64,000 nt of DNA from JBAXXL01 sp037127915 (GTDB lineage Bacteria; Bacteroidota; Ignavibacteria; Kapaibacteriales; UBA2268), in assembly GCA_037127915.1 (NCBI GenBank), contig JBAXXL010000008.1:1-64000 (forward strand). The letters run 5' to 3'. How positions within the stretch are numbered: position 1 is the first letter of the stretch; each line of letters begins with the position of its first letter. The translations under genes and the position numbers were made by a program. This document shows positions 55,106 to 63,967 of this stretch, in pieces. Under the pieces are notes generated by a model. The model ran no database searches. It was not told the origin of the DNA and saw only the letters and a list, made by a program, of their open reading frames with translations.

Positions 55106-56536
55106 TTAAAAGATATTACCGTTACCAAATATGGAATTTGGGTCAAATTTATTTTTTATATTCAGCATTTTTTTTAATTCTTCTTGGCTAATCATCTTTT
55201 TAAAATACCGGTTTTTAATCTTGCCAATCCCATGTTCAGCCGAAATTGTACCATTCAAACTTATCGCGTGATAATTTATTTGGTCAACCAATTCTTTGGC
55301 TGTTTTTATATCATTTTCGTTTTTTGGGATGATATTACAATGCAGATGTGAATTACCAATATGACCAAATATGAACGATTCAAGTTTCTGGTTTTCCATT
55401 AAATTATTAATAAACACAAAATGCTCTTTGAAATTCACATCCGGTACAGCTGTGTCGCTTGCAACTTTAATAGTTCCATAAGAACTTATTTTTTCATTTA
55501 TATGTTCCGGTATTGAATGACGTAGTTCAACGAATTTCCGTTTAGAGGCTTCATCAATAAAAGTAATTGTTTCATTCACTAAAGGAATAATATCAGCAAA
55601 AAACTCAAACCAAAGGTCTAATAAATCATTTACTTCTGAATTTGAACACTCCTGCTCAATCCAAAGAGCAGAAATTGCATTTTCAGGAATATTAGGAATT
55701 CCCTTTGATAAAAGTTTTAAGGAATTGTAATCGAAGTATTCTATTAAACAAGGGTCTAAAAACGTTTTTGATGAAATTTGCAGATTCGAATTATCAACCC
55801 CATGCTTAAGCATGGGGTTGATGTCGATACTTTTTAAAGACTTTAATGCGCTTAATAAATCGTCGTTGTTTTCGAAGAATACTAAAAACATTAATGAATT
55901 TTCCGGTTTATCTTTCAGCTTTATTTTAACTTCTTTAATAACTCCTAAAGTTCCTTCGCTACCAAATAAAAATCCGCAATTGTTGTCTAACAAATAACCG
56001 GAAGCGTTTTTCAATATTGTCTTATTATATATATATTCAATTATATAATGATGATTAGTTAAAGTATAATTATCATTCATACAGCAGATTTTTATTTGTT
56101 CAATATGGTTTATTATACTGCCGTATTTATAACTTTTGGCTCCCGATGCATTAGTAGAAATATTCCCACCTATTGTGGCATTTTTTTCAGTAGGGTCAAC
56201 TGGTAAATATAGTCCAAAAGGAGAGAGGTAGTCATCCAATTCCTTTAGTGTAATTCCACTTTGAACGACAATTGTCTTATTGGTTAAATCAAAATCTAAT
56301 ACTGTATTCAACTTTTCCATCGAAATTATAACACCGCCATTCGGAGCAGACGATCCGGTTGTAGAAGTTCCCGCACCGCGGATTGTTATATTTTTATTTA
56401 TTTTTCCACATTCAGTAATAATTCTTTCAAGCTCATCGAAGTCTGCGGGAATATATAATTCGTCCGCAAAGCCTTTATAATTAGAAGCATCACTTAAGTA
56501 AGAAGTAAATTCATCACTGTTTTTTTTATTTATCAT
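55106..56536 (-). CDS. FAD-linked oxidase (GlcD/LDH-D type) containing an in-frame palindrome
   Basis: A 476-aa flavoprotein: N-terminal FAD_binding_4 (RGAGTSTTGSSAPNGGVIISM, VDPTEKNATIGGNISTNASGAKS) and C-terminal oxidase domain (HIGNSHLHCNIIP, GTISAEHGIGKIKNRY), the pattern of D-lactate/glycolate dehydrogenases. I use the ATG at 56536; a TTG at 56575 would add 13 residues. Residues 239-248 (INPMLKHGVD) are encoded by a perfect 30-bp palindrome, and about 20 further residues (to FLDP) look like an insertion before CLIEYFD. The frame is intact, so the protein may still work. Electron acceptor and substrate unknown. Confidence 0.88.
   Translation of the reverse strand: MINKKNSDEFTSYLSDASNYKGFADELYIPADFDELERIITECGKINKNITIRGAGTSTTGSSAPNGGVIISMEKLNTVLDFDLTNKTIVVQSGITLKELDDYLSPFGLYLPVDPTEKNATIGGNISTNASGAKSYKYGSIINHIEQIKICCMNDNYTLTNHHYIIEYIYNKTILKNASGYLLDNNCGFLFGSEGTLGVIKEVKIKLKDKPENSLMFLVFFENNDDLLSALKSLKSIDINPMLKHGVDNSNLQISSKTFLDPCLIEYFDYNSLKLLSKGIPNIPENAISALWIEQECSNSEVNDLLDLWFEFFADIIPLVNETITFIDEASKRKFVELRHSIPEHINEKISSYGTIKVASDTAVPDVNFKEHFVFINNLMENQKLESFIFGHIGNSHLHCNIIPKNENDIKTAKELVDQINYHAISLNGTISAEHGIGKIKNRYFKKMISQEELKKMLNIKNKFDPNSIFGNGNIF
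55793..55822. repeat. Perfect 30-bp palindrome within the FAD-oxidase CDS
   Basis: ATCAACCCCATGCTT is followed directly by its exact reverse complement, giving 30 self-complementary bases. It is ten codons in frame with the gene (I-N-P-M-L-K-H-G-V-D). The core resembles the repeat at 9526, and the bases after the stem on the minus strand (GGGGTTGATAATT) resemble the ones there (GGGGTTTATAATT). Confidence 0.9.
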
Positions 56537-56592
56537 CAACTTAAATATTATTTTTTTTGAGTGGATTATTTCCAAACTTTTATAAAAATTAC

Positions 56593-56637
56593 TAAATTTG
56601 CACTTACAAATTTACAATATTGTTTTTAAACAATATT
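56593..56637 (+). promoter_or_regulatory. Candidate promoter box and inverted repeat upstream of pyrC
   Basis: TAAATTTG (56593-56600) fits the Bacteroidota -7 consensus. Downstream, AATATTGTTT (56616-56625) and AAACAATATT (56628-56637) form a perfect 10-bp inverted repeat with a 2-nt spacer, ending 25 nt before the ATG. It may be an operator or leader hairpin. No obvious pyrimidine-attenuator T-run is seen. Confidence 0.4.
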
Positions 56638-56662
56638 TTGAAATGTTATTTTTAGGAAATAA

Positions 56663-57946
56663 ATGAAATTATATTTCGAAAACATACGAATCATAAATCC
56701 AGAGCAACACATTGACGGTATATATAATCTACTGATTAATGATGGTATCATTATGTATTTTGGTATTGAAGACCCAACTTTAGAAAGTGATGTCAGAATT
56801 ATCGATGGTACGAACTTAGTTGGTGCTCCGGGATTTTTTGATATGCATGTACATTTCCGTCAACCAGGTTTTGAACAAAAAGAGAACATTCACACAGGTG
56901 CCGCGGCGGCGTCTAATGGTGGTTTTACAGGTGTTTTGCAAATGCCTAATACTAATCCTTGCATAGATGATGTCAGTGTTGTAAATTATTTGAAAGATGA
57001 GGCTAGGGGTAATGCGGTCGATGTTCACATATCTGGTGCGATTACTCAAAAAAGACAGGGTCAAATCTTAAGTCCAATGAAAGAAATGGCCTCAGCGGGT
57101 GTTTTGCTTTTTACAGACGACGGCGGTTGTATTACGTCAGCCGAAATGATGAAGAAAGTTTTTGAATATGCAAGCGAAAATGACCTTATAATTTCACAAC
57201 ATTGCGAAGAAATGTCTCTCACAAAAGGCGCTTCAATTAATGAATCTGATTTATCTCATAAACTTGATTTGATAGGTATGCCTACGGTTGCCGAAGATAT
57301 AATTGTCGCACGCGATATTTTAATGGCCGAATATTATGGAAATTGTCGATATCACGTACAACATTTATCAACAAAAGGAGCTGTGGACTTAGTAAGAAAT
57401 GCTAAATCGAAAGGATTACGTGTAACTGCGGAGGTTACTCCACATCACTTTAGTTTAACTGATGAATTATTAGCTAGTTATAACACTAATTACAAAATGA
57501 ATCCACCTTTACGTAAGCAAGAAGACATTGACGCAATAAAATTTGGTCTTAAGGATGGAACAATTGATAGCATAGCAACAGACCACGCGCCACATACATT
57601 TATTGAAAAAAATGTTTCTATAAAAGACGCACCTTTTGGTATAATTGGATTAGAAACGTCGTTAGGGGTGACTTTAACCAATTTATATCAAAAAAAAGTG
57701 TTAACTTTGAATGATATAGTTATGAAGATGTCAATCAATCCACGACGAATATTGGGTTTAAAACCAATTAAAATCAGCGAAGGTTTGGCGGCTAATTTGA
57801 CGTTCTTTGAACCAAATCGAAAATGGAATTATTTACAAAGTAATTCAAAATCAAAATCACAAAATACACCATTCGAAAATACTGAATTTGTAGGAAAGCC
57901 GTATGGTATAATTAATAATGGTATATTTATAGAAACGGAGCTTTAG
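56663..57946 (+). CDS. pyrC: Dihydroorotase (class I)
   Basis: Converts carbamoyl-aspartate to dihydroorotate in pyrimidine synthesis. The 427-aa amidohydrolase shows DMHVHFRQPGFEQKE (metal His-x-His, about residue 58), GGFTGVLQMPNTNP, a DDGGC stretch after FTDD, HCEE, HHFSLTDELL with HVQHLST upstream, and the late TDHAPHT (metal Asp, about 305). The length and catalytic order suit class I (PyrC of the multidomain CAD type). No carbamoyl-aspartate or transcarbamoylase gene is adjacent. A promoter-like box and an inverted repeat precede it. Confidence 0.93.
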   Translation: MKLYFENIRIINPEQHIDGIYNLLINDGIIMYFGIEDPTLESDVRIIDGTNLVGAPGFFDMHVHFRQPGFEQKENIHTGAAAASNGGFTGVLQMPNTNPCIDDVSVVNYLKDEARGNAVDVHISGAITQKRQGQILSPMKEMASAGVLLFTDDGGCITSAEMMKKVFEYASENDLIISQHCEEMSLTKGASINESDLSHKLDLIGMPTVAEDIIVARDILMAEYYGNCRYHVQHLSTKGAVDLVRNAKSKGLRVTAEVTPHHFSLTDELLASYNTNYKMNPPLRKQEDIDAIKFGLKDGTIDSIATDHAPHTFIEKNVSIKDAPFGIIGLETSLGVTLTNLYQKKVLTLNDIVMKMSINPRRILGLKPIKISEGLAANLTFFEPNRKWNYLQSNSKSKSQNTPFENTEFVGKPYGIINNGIFIETEL

Positions 57947-58071
57947 AGGATAAATGAATACAAATGAATATATATTGTTTTGCAATATAATCTACATTAT
58001 GTAAACTAAAATTTATACTTCCTTACTCCCTAACAACTAATTTAAGAATAAAAACTAATTTGGAGTCATAT

Positions 58072-58593
58072 ATGAATAATAAGAATTCTACTTATGTATT
58101 AGCTATAATACTAATAGTTATAGCTTCGTTATCAAGATTAATTCCTCATCAAGAGAATTTTTCGCCAATCTTAGGAATCGCTTTATTAGGAACAGCGTAT
58201 TTGCAAAAAACTTGGTTAAAATACTTAGTACCTATTGCAGTAATGTTTATTTCTGATATATTTATCGGGTTCCACTCAACTATGCTATTTACTTACGGTT
58301 CTTTAGCTTTAATCGTATGGGTATCAACGTATATCCTTCGCAAAGTTACTTTTAGAACTGTATTAAATAGTTCTTTATTAGCTTCTATCATATTTTTCGT
58401 TGTAACGAATTTAGGATTTTGGCTGATGTCAGGACTTTACACAATTGATATCAACGGATTAGTGCGTTGTTTCGAGTTAGCTGTACCATTCTATCGTAAT
58501 ACTTTAACAAGTGCTCTTATTTCAACAGCAGTTTTGTTTGGTCTTTACCAGGGTAGCTTAGTTTTAGTCCAGAAATTTGCATTTAATAAATAA
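58072..58593 (+). CDS. Small membrane protein of DUF6580-like family
   Basis: A 173-aa protein with about five membrane helices (about 5-20, 33-50, 55-70, 75-95, 110-130, 145-165 by hydrophobicity). Start at ATG 58072, since GGAG (58062-58065) lies 6 nt upstream; a TTG start at 58060 would swallow that site. Residues SRLIPHQENFSPILGIALLG are the conserved start of this family. Function unknown; ECF-transporter S-component-like behaviour has been suggested for similar folds but is not shown here. Followed by a strong terminator. Confidence 0.75.
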   Translation: MNNKNSTYVLAIILIVIASLSRLIPHQENFSPILGIALLGTAYLQKTWLKYLVPIAVMFISDIFIGFHSTMLFTYGSLALIVWVSTYILRKVTFRTVLNSSLLASIIFFVVTNLGFWLMSGLYTIDINGLVRCFELAVPFYRNTLTSALISTAVLFGLYQGSLVLVQKFAFNK

Positions 58594-58596
58594 CAT

Positions 58597-58624
58597 AAAA
58601 TCTCCTTCGGGAGATTTTTTTTTT
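58597..58624 (+). terminator. Strong rho-independent terminator
   Basis: AAAATCTCC (58597-58605), loop TTCG, GGAGATTTT (58610-58618) and then a T-run to 58624. It separates the membrane-protein gene from gatE. Confidence 0.95.
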
Positions 58625-58677
58625 GTATTATTCGCTACTAATTTTAATAGAATTATTAATATTTCTTAATTTTTTGT

Positions 58678-58685
58678 TAATTTTG
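58678..58685 (+). promoter_or_regulatory. Candidate TAnnTTTG -7 box upstream of gatE
   Basis: TAATTTTG fits the Bacteroidota -7 consensus, 46 nt before the gatE ATG and after a terminator. No clear TTG at -33, so tentative. If real, gatE-gatD is transcribed from a bacterial-style promoter. Confidence 0.35.
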
Positions 58686-58731
58686 TAGTTTATTTTGATT
58701 AAAATAATAATAATTATAAATAAGGGATGAA

Positions 58732-60654
58732 ATGGGAAAATTTAAATTTAAACCTTTCGACCAGATGACGCCTGAAGATTATGCGGAAATCGGCTTTATG
58801 TCCGGTTTAGAAGTACACCAGCAACTGCTAACAGAATCTAAACTATTTTGCCGCTGTCCTGCGGGTCATCTTCATAGAGATGGCTACCACTCCGAAATAT
58901 TGCGACATATGCGCCCTACCCTATCAGAATTGGGTGAATATGACGGTACTGCTTTGATGGAGTTTAAAACCAAAAAGAATATAATCTATCGTGTACATTA
59001 TGATACAGTATGTACTTATGATATGGATGATACACCACCGTTTATGATCGATGATACTGCTTTAGATATATCTATCGAAGTTGGATTATTATATGGTGCG
59101 TCTATTACTGATGAATTGCATATTGCCAGGAAACAATACTTGGATGGTTCTATTCCAACTGGTTTTCAAAGAACAGCTATTACATGCGTAGGCGGTTCAG
59201 TTCCATATAAAGATAGAGAAATTAAATTAATTCAAATGTCGATTGAAGAAGATTCATGTAGAGAATTAACAGATATCGGACACGAAAGAGTTTATCTGCC
59301 GGATAGATTAGGTACTCCATTAATTGAAACAGTTACTCACCCTGAGATGAAAACACCACAGGAAATTGCTGACGTCAACAATATTATACGTCGTTTAGCA
59401 CGCCAAACAGGTAAAGTAAGAACAGGTATGGGTGCCGGTCGCCAAGATGTGAATGTTTCCGTTCGCGGTGGCACACGTATTGAAATCAAAGGTGTTTCGA
59501 AAATTAATTATATTCCTCGCCTTGCGTACCATGAATCAATGCGTCAATGGAATTTACTATTATTGCGCGACGAATTACACGCACGCGGTATAGATAAAGA
59601 TACATTTAAAGCTGATACATTTGATGTGACTCATTTATTGAAAAAAACAATATATCCCCCACTTGCTGAAGCTATTGCAAGAGATTGGAAAGTTTACTGC
59701 GTAAACTTACATGGTTTTAAAGACTTATTGAATTGGGAAACACAAACTGATACATATTTTTCAAAAGAAATTTCAGATAGAGTTCGCGTAATAGCTTGCT
59801 TAACAGTATTACCTAATATATTGCATTCAGATAATTCTCGTGAAAAATTGACAAATACTGAGTGGATGAAACTTAAAAAGTTCGCTAGCGCAACAAACGA
59901 CGATACAATAGTATTAGTTTGGGGTGATGACAGAGATGTTGTAACCGGCGCAAAAGAAGTTATTATTAGAGCTAAAGAAGCTACTATCGGTATTCCTTCC
60001 GAAACAAGACAAGCACTTGATGATAGCACTAACGGCTTTGAAAGAATTCTTCCTGGACCTGAGAGAATGTATCCGGATACGGATTTACCACCTCTAACAA
60101 TTACCAAAGAAAGATTGGATCGAATTAGAGCGCAAATGCCGGTACCATATTGGATCCGTGAAAAATGGTTAAAACAATTGAACGTTCAAGCTGACTTAGT
60201 AAGTGAACTTTCTGTGTCAAAACTATTCAATTTATTCGAAAAAGCCGTAAAGGATTATCATATTTCTCCAAAGGTTGCCGCTAATATATTAATTGGTTTC
60301 CCAAGAAGATTAAAGAAAAATCGTTTCAATATATTCATTCTAAATGAAGCAATTTACTTAAACATTTTTGAATTAATTAATAATAAATCGTTAGTAAAAG
60401 ATGGTATTTATTCTTTGATGCTAAAAATTTGTAAAAAAGGTGGATTTGATAACAATCTTATACTTACAACAGCCGACAATATGGAAATTAATAGAACAAT
60501 CGTTGAATGTATTAATGAAATCTCTCAAATAAAAATTATTCATTCAGAAAAATCCGACGATGTATTAATAGGTTTAGTTATGAACAAATTACGTGGTAGA
60601 GTGAACGGGTCGGATATTTTAAATTTCATTAATCACCGCAAACAGGAGGCATAA
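58732..60654 (+). CDS. gatE: Archaeal-type Glu-tRNA(Gln) amidotransferase subunit E
   Basis: GatE phosphorylates Glu on tRNA(Gln) and passes ammonia from GatD to make Gln-tRNA(Gln). The 640-aa chain is full length and follows archaeal GatE from end to end: GFMSGLEVHQQLLTESKLFC (about 21), RPTLSELGEYDG, YDMDDTPPF, GSIPTGFQRT, TGMGAGRQDVNVSVRGGTR and IEIKGVSKI, then the AspRS-like insertion (about 290-410, starting after TFDVTHLLK), ERMYPDTDLPP, and the GatB/YqeY tail ending NKLRGRVNG. These differ from bacterial GatB in having the GAD-type insertion and a longer chain. AGGG lies about 8 nt before the ATG. gatD follows with zero spacing. Confidence 0.93.
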   Translation: MGKFKFKPFDQMTPEDYAEIGFMSGLEVHQQLLTESKLFCRCPAGHLHRDGYHSEILRHMRPTLSELGEYDGTALMEFKTKKNIIYRVHYDTVCTYDMDDTPPFMIDDTALDISIEVGLLYGASITDELHIARKQYLDGSIPTGFQRTAITCVGGSVPYKDREIKLIQMSIEEDSCRELTDIGHERVYLPDRLGTPLIETVTHPEMKTPQEIADVNNIIRRLARQTGKVRTGMGAGRQDVNVSVRGGTRIEIKGVSKINYIPRLAYHESMRQWNLLLLRDELHARGIDKDTFKADTFDVTHLLKKTIYPPLAEAIARDWKVYCVNLHGFKDLLNWETQTDTYFSKEISDRVRVIACLTVLPNILHSDNSREKLTNTEWMKLKKFASATNDDTIVLVWGDDRDVVTGAKEVIIRAKEATIGIPSETRQALDDSTNGFERILPGPERMYPDTDLPPLTITKERLDRIRAQMPVPYWIREKWLKQLNVQADLVSELSVSKLFNLFEKAVKDYHISPKVAANILIGFPRRLKKNRFNIFILNEAIYLNIFELINNKSLVKDGIYSLMLKICKKGGFDNNLILTTADNMEINRTIVECINEISQIKIIHSEKSDDVLIGLVMNKLRGRVNGSDILNFINHRKQEA

Positions 60655-62055
60655 ATGTCACTAGAAAATCAAGAAAATGAAGATTATAAAGGTTATCGCG
60701 GGATAGCTTTAGAAGTTTTGAAAAAATTTAATTGCCTAGTTTGGTGTGATGTTGTTTGCGACCATGAATCCGGTATATTTGAGGGTTTTATTTTACCTCG
60801 TTCGGAAACTGCAGATGATGCTCATATAGTAATTAAATTAGTAACTGGCTATAATGTAGGTTTAAAAGCCGATAGAATACGAAACATCACGGTTAGAGGA
60901 CGTAAGATAGCAGTATATAAAATCCCTGAACAAGATTTTCCTTATGAAAAAAGCAAGCCCCGCGTTAAACTATTTGGCACGGGTGGTACAATCGCCTCTC
61001 GTTTAGATTATCGTACAGGCGCTGTAATTCCAGCTTTTTCACCTGGTGAGTTATATGGATCAGTTCCTGAATTAGCCGATTACTGTAATTTGGAAACAGA
61101 AAAACTTTATGGTGTGTTTTCAGAAAATATGGGACCTGCGGAATATATTGGCCTGGCAAATGGTATTGCCAAAGAAATCGAAAAAGGTGTTGCAGGTATA
61201 ATCATTGGTCATGGTACTGATACGCTTCATCATACATCAGCCATTCTATCATTTATGTTGCAGAATTCCCCTGTTCCTATCGTTTTAGTTGGTTCACAAC
61301 GTTCTTCAGACAGACCTTCATCAGATGCGGCATTAAATCTTATTCATAGTGCAAAAACCGCTTCTGAAAGTGATATCGCTGAAGTAATGGTATGTATGTT
61401 CGGTCCGACCTCCGATGAATACGGATTGTTACACCGTGGAACTCGCGTTCGTAAAATGCACTCAAGTTATCGTTCAACTTTTAGAACTTTGAGTGATATT
61501 CCAATTGCGATGGTTAGTAGAGAAAAAATCACTCCATTAAGACAGGATTATGCTCGCAGAAGAGATGACAAAGATTTTAAATTATTGCCTTATTTCGAAG
61601 AACGAGTTGGTATAGTATATTATTATCCTAATATGCACCCTGATATGATTGACTCTATGGTCGAAAAAGGATATAAAGGAATCGTAATTGCCGGTACCGG
61701 ATTGGGTCATGTTAACAAACCACTTTATCCAGCTTTAGAAAGAGCTCAACAAGCCGGAGTTGCTGTTTATATGACTGTTCAAACATTACATGGTTATGCT
61801 CAAATGTATGTTTATGAAACCGGTCGCGTTATGATGGATTTGGGTGTTATAGCCGCAGGTAATATGTTACCTGAAGTAGCTTATGTAAAATTATGCTGGG
61901 CTTTAGGCCAAACAAACGATTTAGAAGAAGTAAAAAGAATAATGCTTACCCCTATTAACGGTGAAATCACACTACGCGAACCATCAAACGGATATTTAAT
62001 GTTCCAAGGCGGCGTTCCGGAAGTTGAAGCTTTCATAGGTAGAAATCGTAAATAA
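60655..62055 (+). CDS. gatD: Archaeal-type Glu-tRNA(Gln) amidotransferase subunit D
   Basis: The glutaminase/asparaginase-type subunit that releases ammonia for GatE. The 466-aa chain has an N-terminal Tudor-like GatD_N domain (about 15-95) and a type I asparaginase-like catalytic domain with TGGTIASRLDYRTGAV (Thr112), GHGTDTLHHTSA (Thr188-Asp189 motif), GSQRSSDRPSSDAA and the catalytic-Lys loop RGTRVRKMHSS. AGGAGG (within the last gatE codons) precedes the ATG, which follows the gatE stop directly, so the two are translated together. No GatCAB gene is in the window. A hairpin terminator closes the operon. Confidence 0.93.
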   Translation: MSLENQENEDYKGYRGIALEVLKKFNCLVWCDVVCDHESGIFEGFILPRSETADDAHIVIKLVTGYNVGLKADRIRNITVRGRKIAVYKIPEQDFPYEKSKPRVKLFGTGGTIASRLDYRTGAVIPAFSPGELYGSVPELADYCNLETEKLYGVFSENMGPAEYIGLANGIAKEIEKGVAGIIIGHGTDTLHHTSAILSFMLQNSPVPIVLVGSQRSSDRPSSDAALNLIHSAKTASESDIAEVMVCMFGPTSDEYGLLHRGTRVRKMHSSYRSTFRTLSDIPIAMVSREKITPLRQDYARRRDDKDFKLLPYFEERVGIVYYYPNMHPDMIDSMVEKGYKGIVIAGTGLGHVNKPLYPALERAQQAGVAVYMTVQTLHGYAQMYVYETGRVMMDLGVIAAGNMLPEVAYVKLCWALGQTNDLEEVKRIMLTPINGEITLREPSNGYLMFQGGVPEVEAFIGRNRK

Positions 62056-62078
62056 AAAGCGTTTTCATTCTTAATGTT

Positions 62079-62112
62079 AAAGGCAGATTTTTTAATAAAT
62101 CTGCCTTTTTTA
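62079..62112. terminator. Terminator between gatD and the convergent ligase gene
   Basis: AAAGGCAGATTT (62079-62090) pairs with AAATCTGCCTTT (62097-62108), followed by T's. It ends the gatE-gatD operon, and could also help terminate the opposite gene (stop 62141). Confidence 0.85.
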
Positions 62113-62140
62113 ATCTAATTTCCATTAATATTAAATTATT

Positions 62141-63967
62141 CTAATCACTCTCATTATTAACGCCATACATATTGTCAATGAAAGTTGAATATTTCCTCTC
62201 GACAACATGACGTTTAATACTCAATTTTGGACTCAATTCACCCCCATCAATTGAAAATTGAGTTGAAAGTAAGTGAAACTTTCTTACCTTTTCGAATGGA
62301 GCAATGTCTTTTTGGTACCAATCAATTTCTTTTTTTATAAATTGAATTATCTTCGGATGCGAAATCAACTCGGTTTCGGATGTATAATTGATATTGAATT
62401 CTTTAGCCATTTCTTTCAATTGCTCATAATCAGGAGTTAGCAAAGCTGTGCAATAGTCACGTTTATCTCCAATCAAAAAACAATGCTCAATATATCGGCT
62501 TGATGTTAATAGATTTTCGATTGGTTGTGGTGCAATATTCTTTCCACCTGTATTTACAAAGATATTTTTCTTACGATCAGTAATTTTGATACTTCCCTTT
62601 TCAGTAAACAATCCAATATCACCTGTATAAAGCCATCCATCATCATCAATAGCTTGCAACGTTGCGACCGGATCTTTCCAATAACCTTTCATTATATTTG
62701 GTCCACGAGCTAAGATTTCACCATCTTCTGCAATTTTTATTTCTACTGAATTCAATGGTTTACCGATGGTCCCAATCTCATTATGAGCAAATCCATTAGA
62801 CGATAATACAGGTGAGGCTTCAGTTAAACCGTAACCTTGAAAAACGTCAATTCCAAGAGCCATAAAAAAGTAACACACTTCGTCACTTAAGGGTGCACCT
62901 CCGGAAATAAATTTTTCAATATTTCCACCCAATTTATCTTTTATTCTATTCAAAATACCATTATAAGCTAATAGATTTTTATACTTTAAAGATAACGTCA
63001 AAGTACCATCTGATTGTGCTTTGGCATATTTGATTCCTGTTTCTAAAGCAGATAATATCAATGTTCGTTTTAAAGTATTTTCTCGTTCAATGTTGCCTAA
63101 TATTTTTTTCCTAACAGTTTCTAATAATCTTGGTACGACAGTCATTACAGTTGGTTTAATTATCTGCATATCTGCCGCTACAGACGATACGGAACCAGCT
63201 AGTGCTATGACACAGCCATGCGAAAAAAGACCATAAAAACCGCCTGTCATCTCAAAAGAATGACAGAGTGGAAGAAAACTAAGAGACGTAGCTTTAGAAT
63301 GATCACCAAAAACCAACATAGCTTCAACGATGTTAATGCAAACATTTTTATGCGTTAGCATCACACCTTTAGGATTTCCCGTCGTTCCGCTGGTATAGAT
63401 GATAGTTAGTATGTCGTCTTCAGATATTTTATTAATTCTCCTTCTCAAAATGGCTTTTCTATCTTTTTCATCTCTGATTTCACTTCCTCTTAAGATTAGC
63501 TCATCAAATGTTTTTAGGCTCAATAAGTCTCCATCGCTTACATTATCCATAACGATAATATGCCTTAAACTCGATACATCATCATATATTGATTCAATTT
63601 TAAGTAGCTGGTTTTTATCGGAGCAAAAAACAGCGCTTACGTCGCTTTCCTCAAATACGAATTTCGCCTGCTTAGCAGTTAATACCGGGAATATAGGAAC
63701 GTTTACAGCACCAATTATTGAAATAGCAAAGCTGGATATAATCCACTCAATTCTATTTTCAGAAATTATACCTACTCTATCCCCTTTTTGTATTCCTAAT
63801 TCCAGTAATGCTAAGGCCAGCTTTTCTACTTTATCATTTAATTCATTATGAGTCAAAGAAATAAAAGAGCCGTTTGACTTATAATAAAATGCAGGTCTCG
63901 TCCTGCCGGAAAATTTATCGCATACCCTATAGAACATTTCCGGAATTGTTTTGAAATCATTTATCAT
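62141..63967 (-). CDS. Long-chain acyl-CoA synthetase (AMP-forming)
   Basis: A 608-aa adenylate-forming ligase of the FadD15/LACS type that activates long-chain fatty acids to acyl-CoA. Motifs: phosphate loop IIYTSGTTGNPKGVML (about 188-203), PLCHSFEMTGG, FQGYGLTEASPV (about 376), hinge and Asp in WLYTGDIGLFTEKG, and the late GGKNIAPQPIENLL with the catalytic Lys. Length suits the eukaryote-like LACS branch. No carrier or acyltransferase domain, in contrast to the three-domain fusion at 4627-7098. The upstream end reaches the window edge region (ATG at 63967) with 33 bases left, so neighbours are unknown. Confidence 0.92.
   Translation of the reverse strand: MINDFKTIPEMFYRVCDKFSGRTRPAFYYKSNGSFISLTHNELNDKVEKLALALLELGIQKGDRVGIISENRIEWIISSFAISIIGAVNVPIFPVLTAKQAKFVFEESDVSAVFCSDKNQLLKIESIYDDVSSLRHIIVMDNVSDGDLLSLKTFDELILRGSEIRDEKDRKAILRRRINKISEDDILTIIYTSGTTGNPKGVMLTHKNVCINIVEAMLVFGDHSKATSLSFLPLCHSFEMTGGFYGLFSHGCVIALAGSVSSVAADMQIIKPTVMTVVPRLLETVRKKILGNIERENTLKRTLILSALETGIKYAKAQSDGTLTLSLKYKNLLAYNGILNRIKDKLGGNIEKFISGGAPLSDEVCYFFMALGIDVFQGYGLTEASPVLSSNGFAHNEIGTIGKPLNSVEIKIAEDGEILARGPNIMKGYWKDPVATLQAIDDDGWLYTGDIGLFTEKGSIKITDRKKNIFVNTGGKNIAPQPIENLLTSSRYIEHCFLIGDKRDYCTALLTPDYEQLKEMAKEFNINYTSETELISHPKIIQFIKKEIDWYQKDIAPFEKVRKFHLLSTQFSIDGGELSPKLSIKRHVVERKYSTFIDNMYGVNNESD

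Noticed and set aside
55106..56536. DprE1 (partner of the DprE2-like gene)
   Set aside because: The C-terminal half has GlcD-type motifs (HIGNSHLH, AEHGIGK) rather than the ALO/DprE1 pattern, and it is 19 kb away.
59694..60107. 137-aa open frame on the minus strand within gatE
   Set aside because: It runs antisense to a well conserved protein and its composition is what reverse reading of gatE would give; no start signal or family match.
63399..63851. 150-aa open frame on the plus strand within the long-chain ligase gene
   Set aside because: Antisense shadow over the ligase motifs; Leu/Ser-rich low-information translation.
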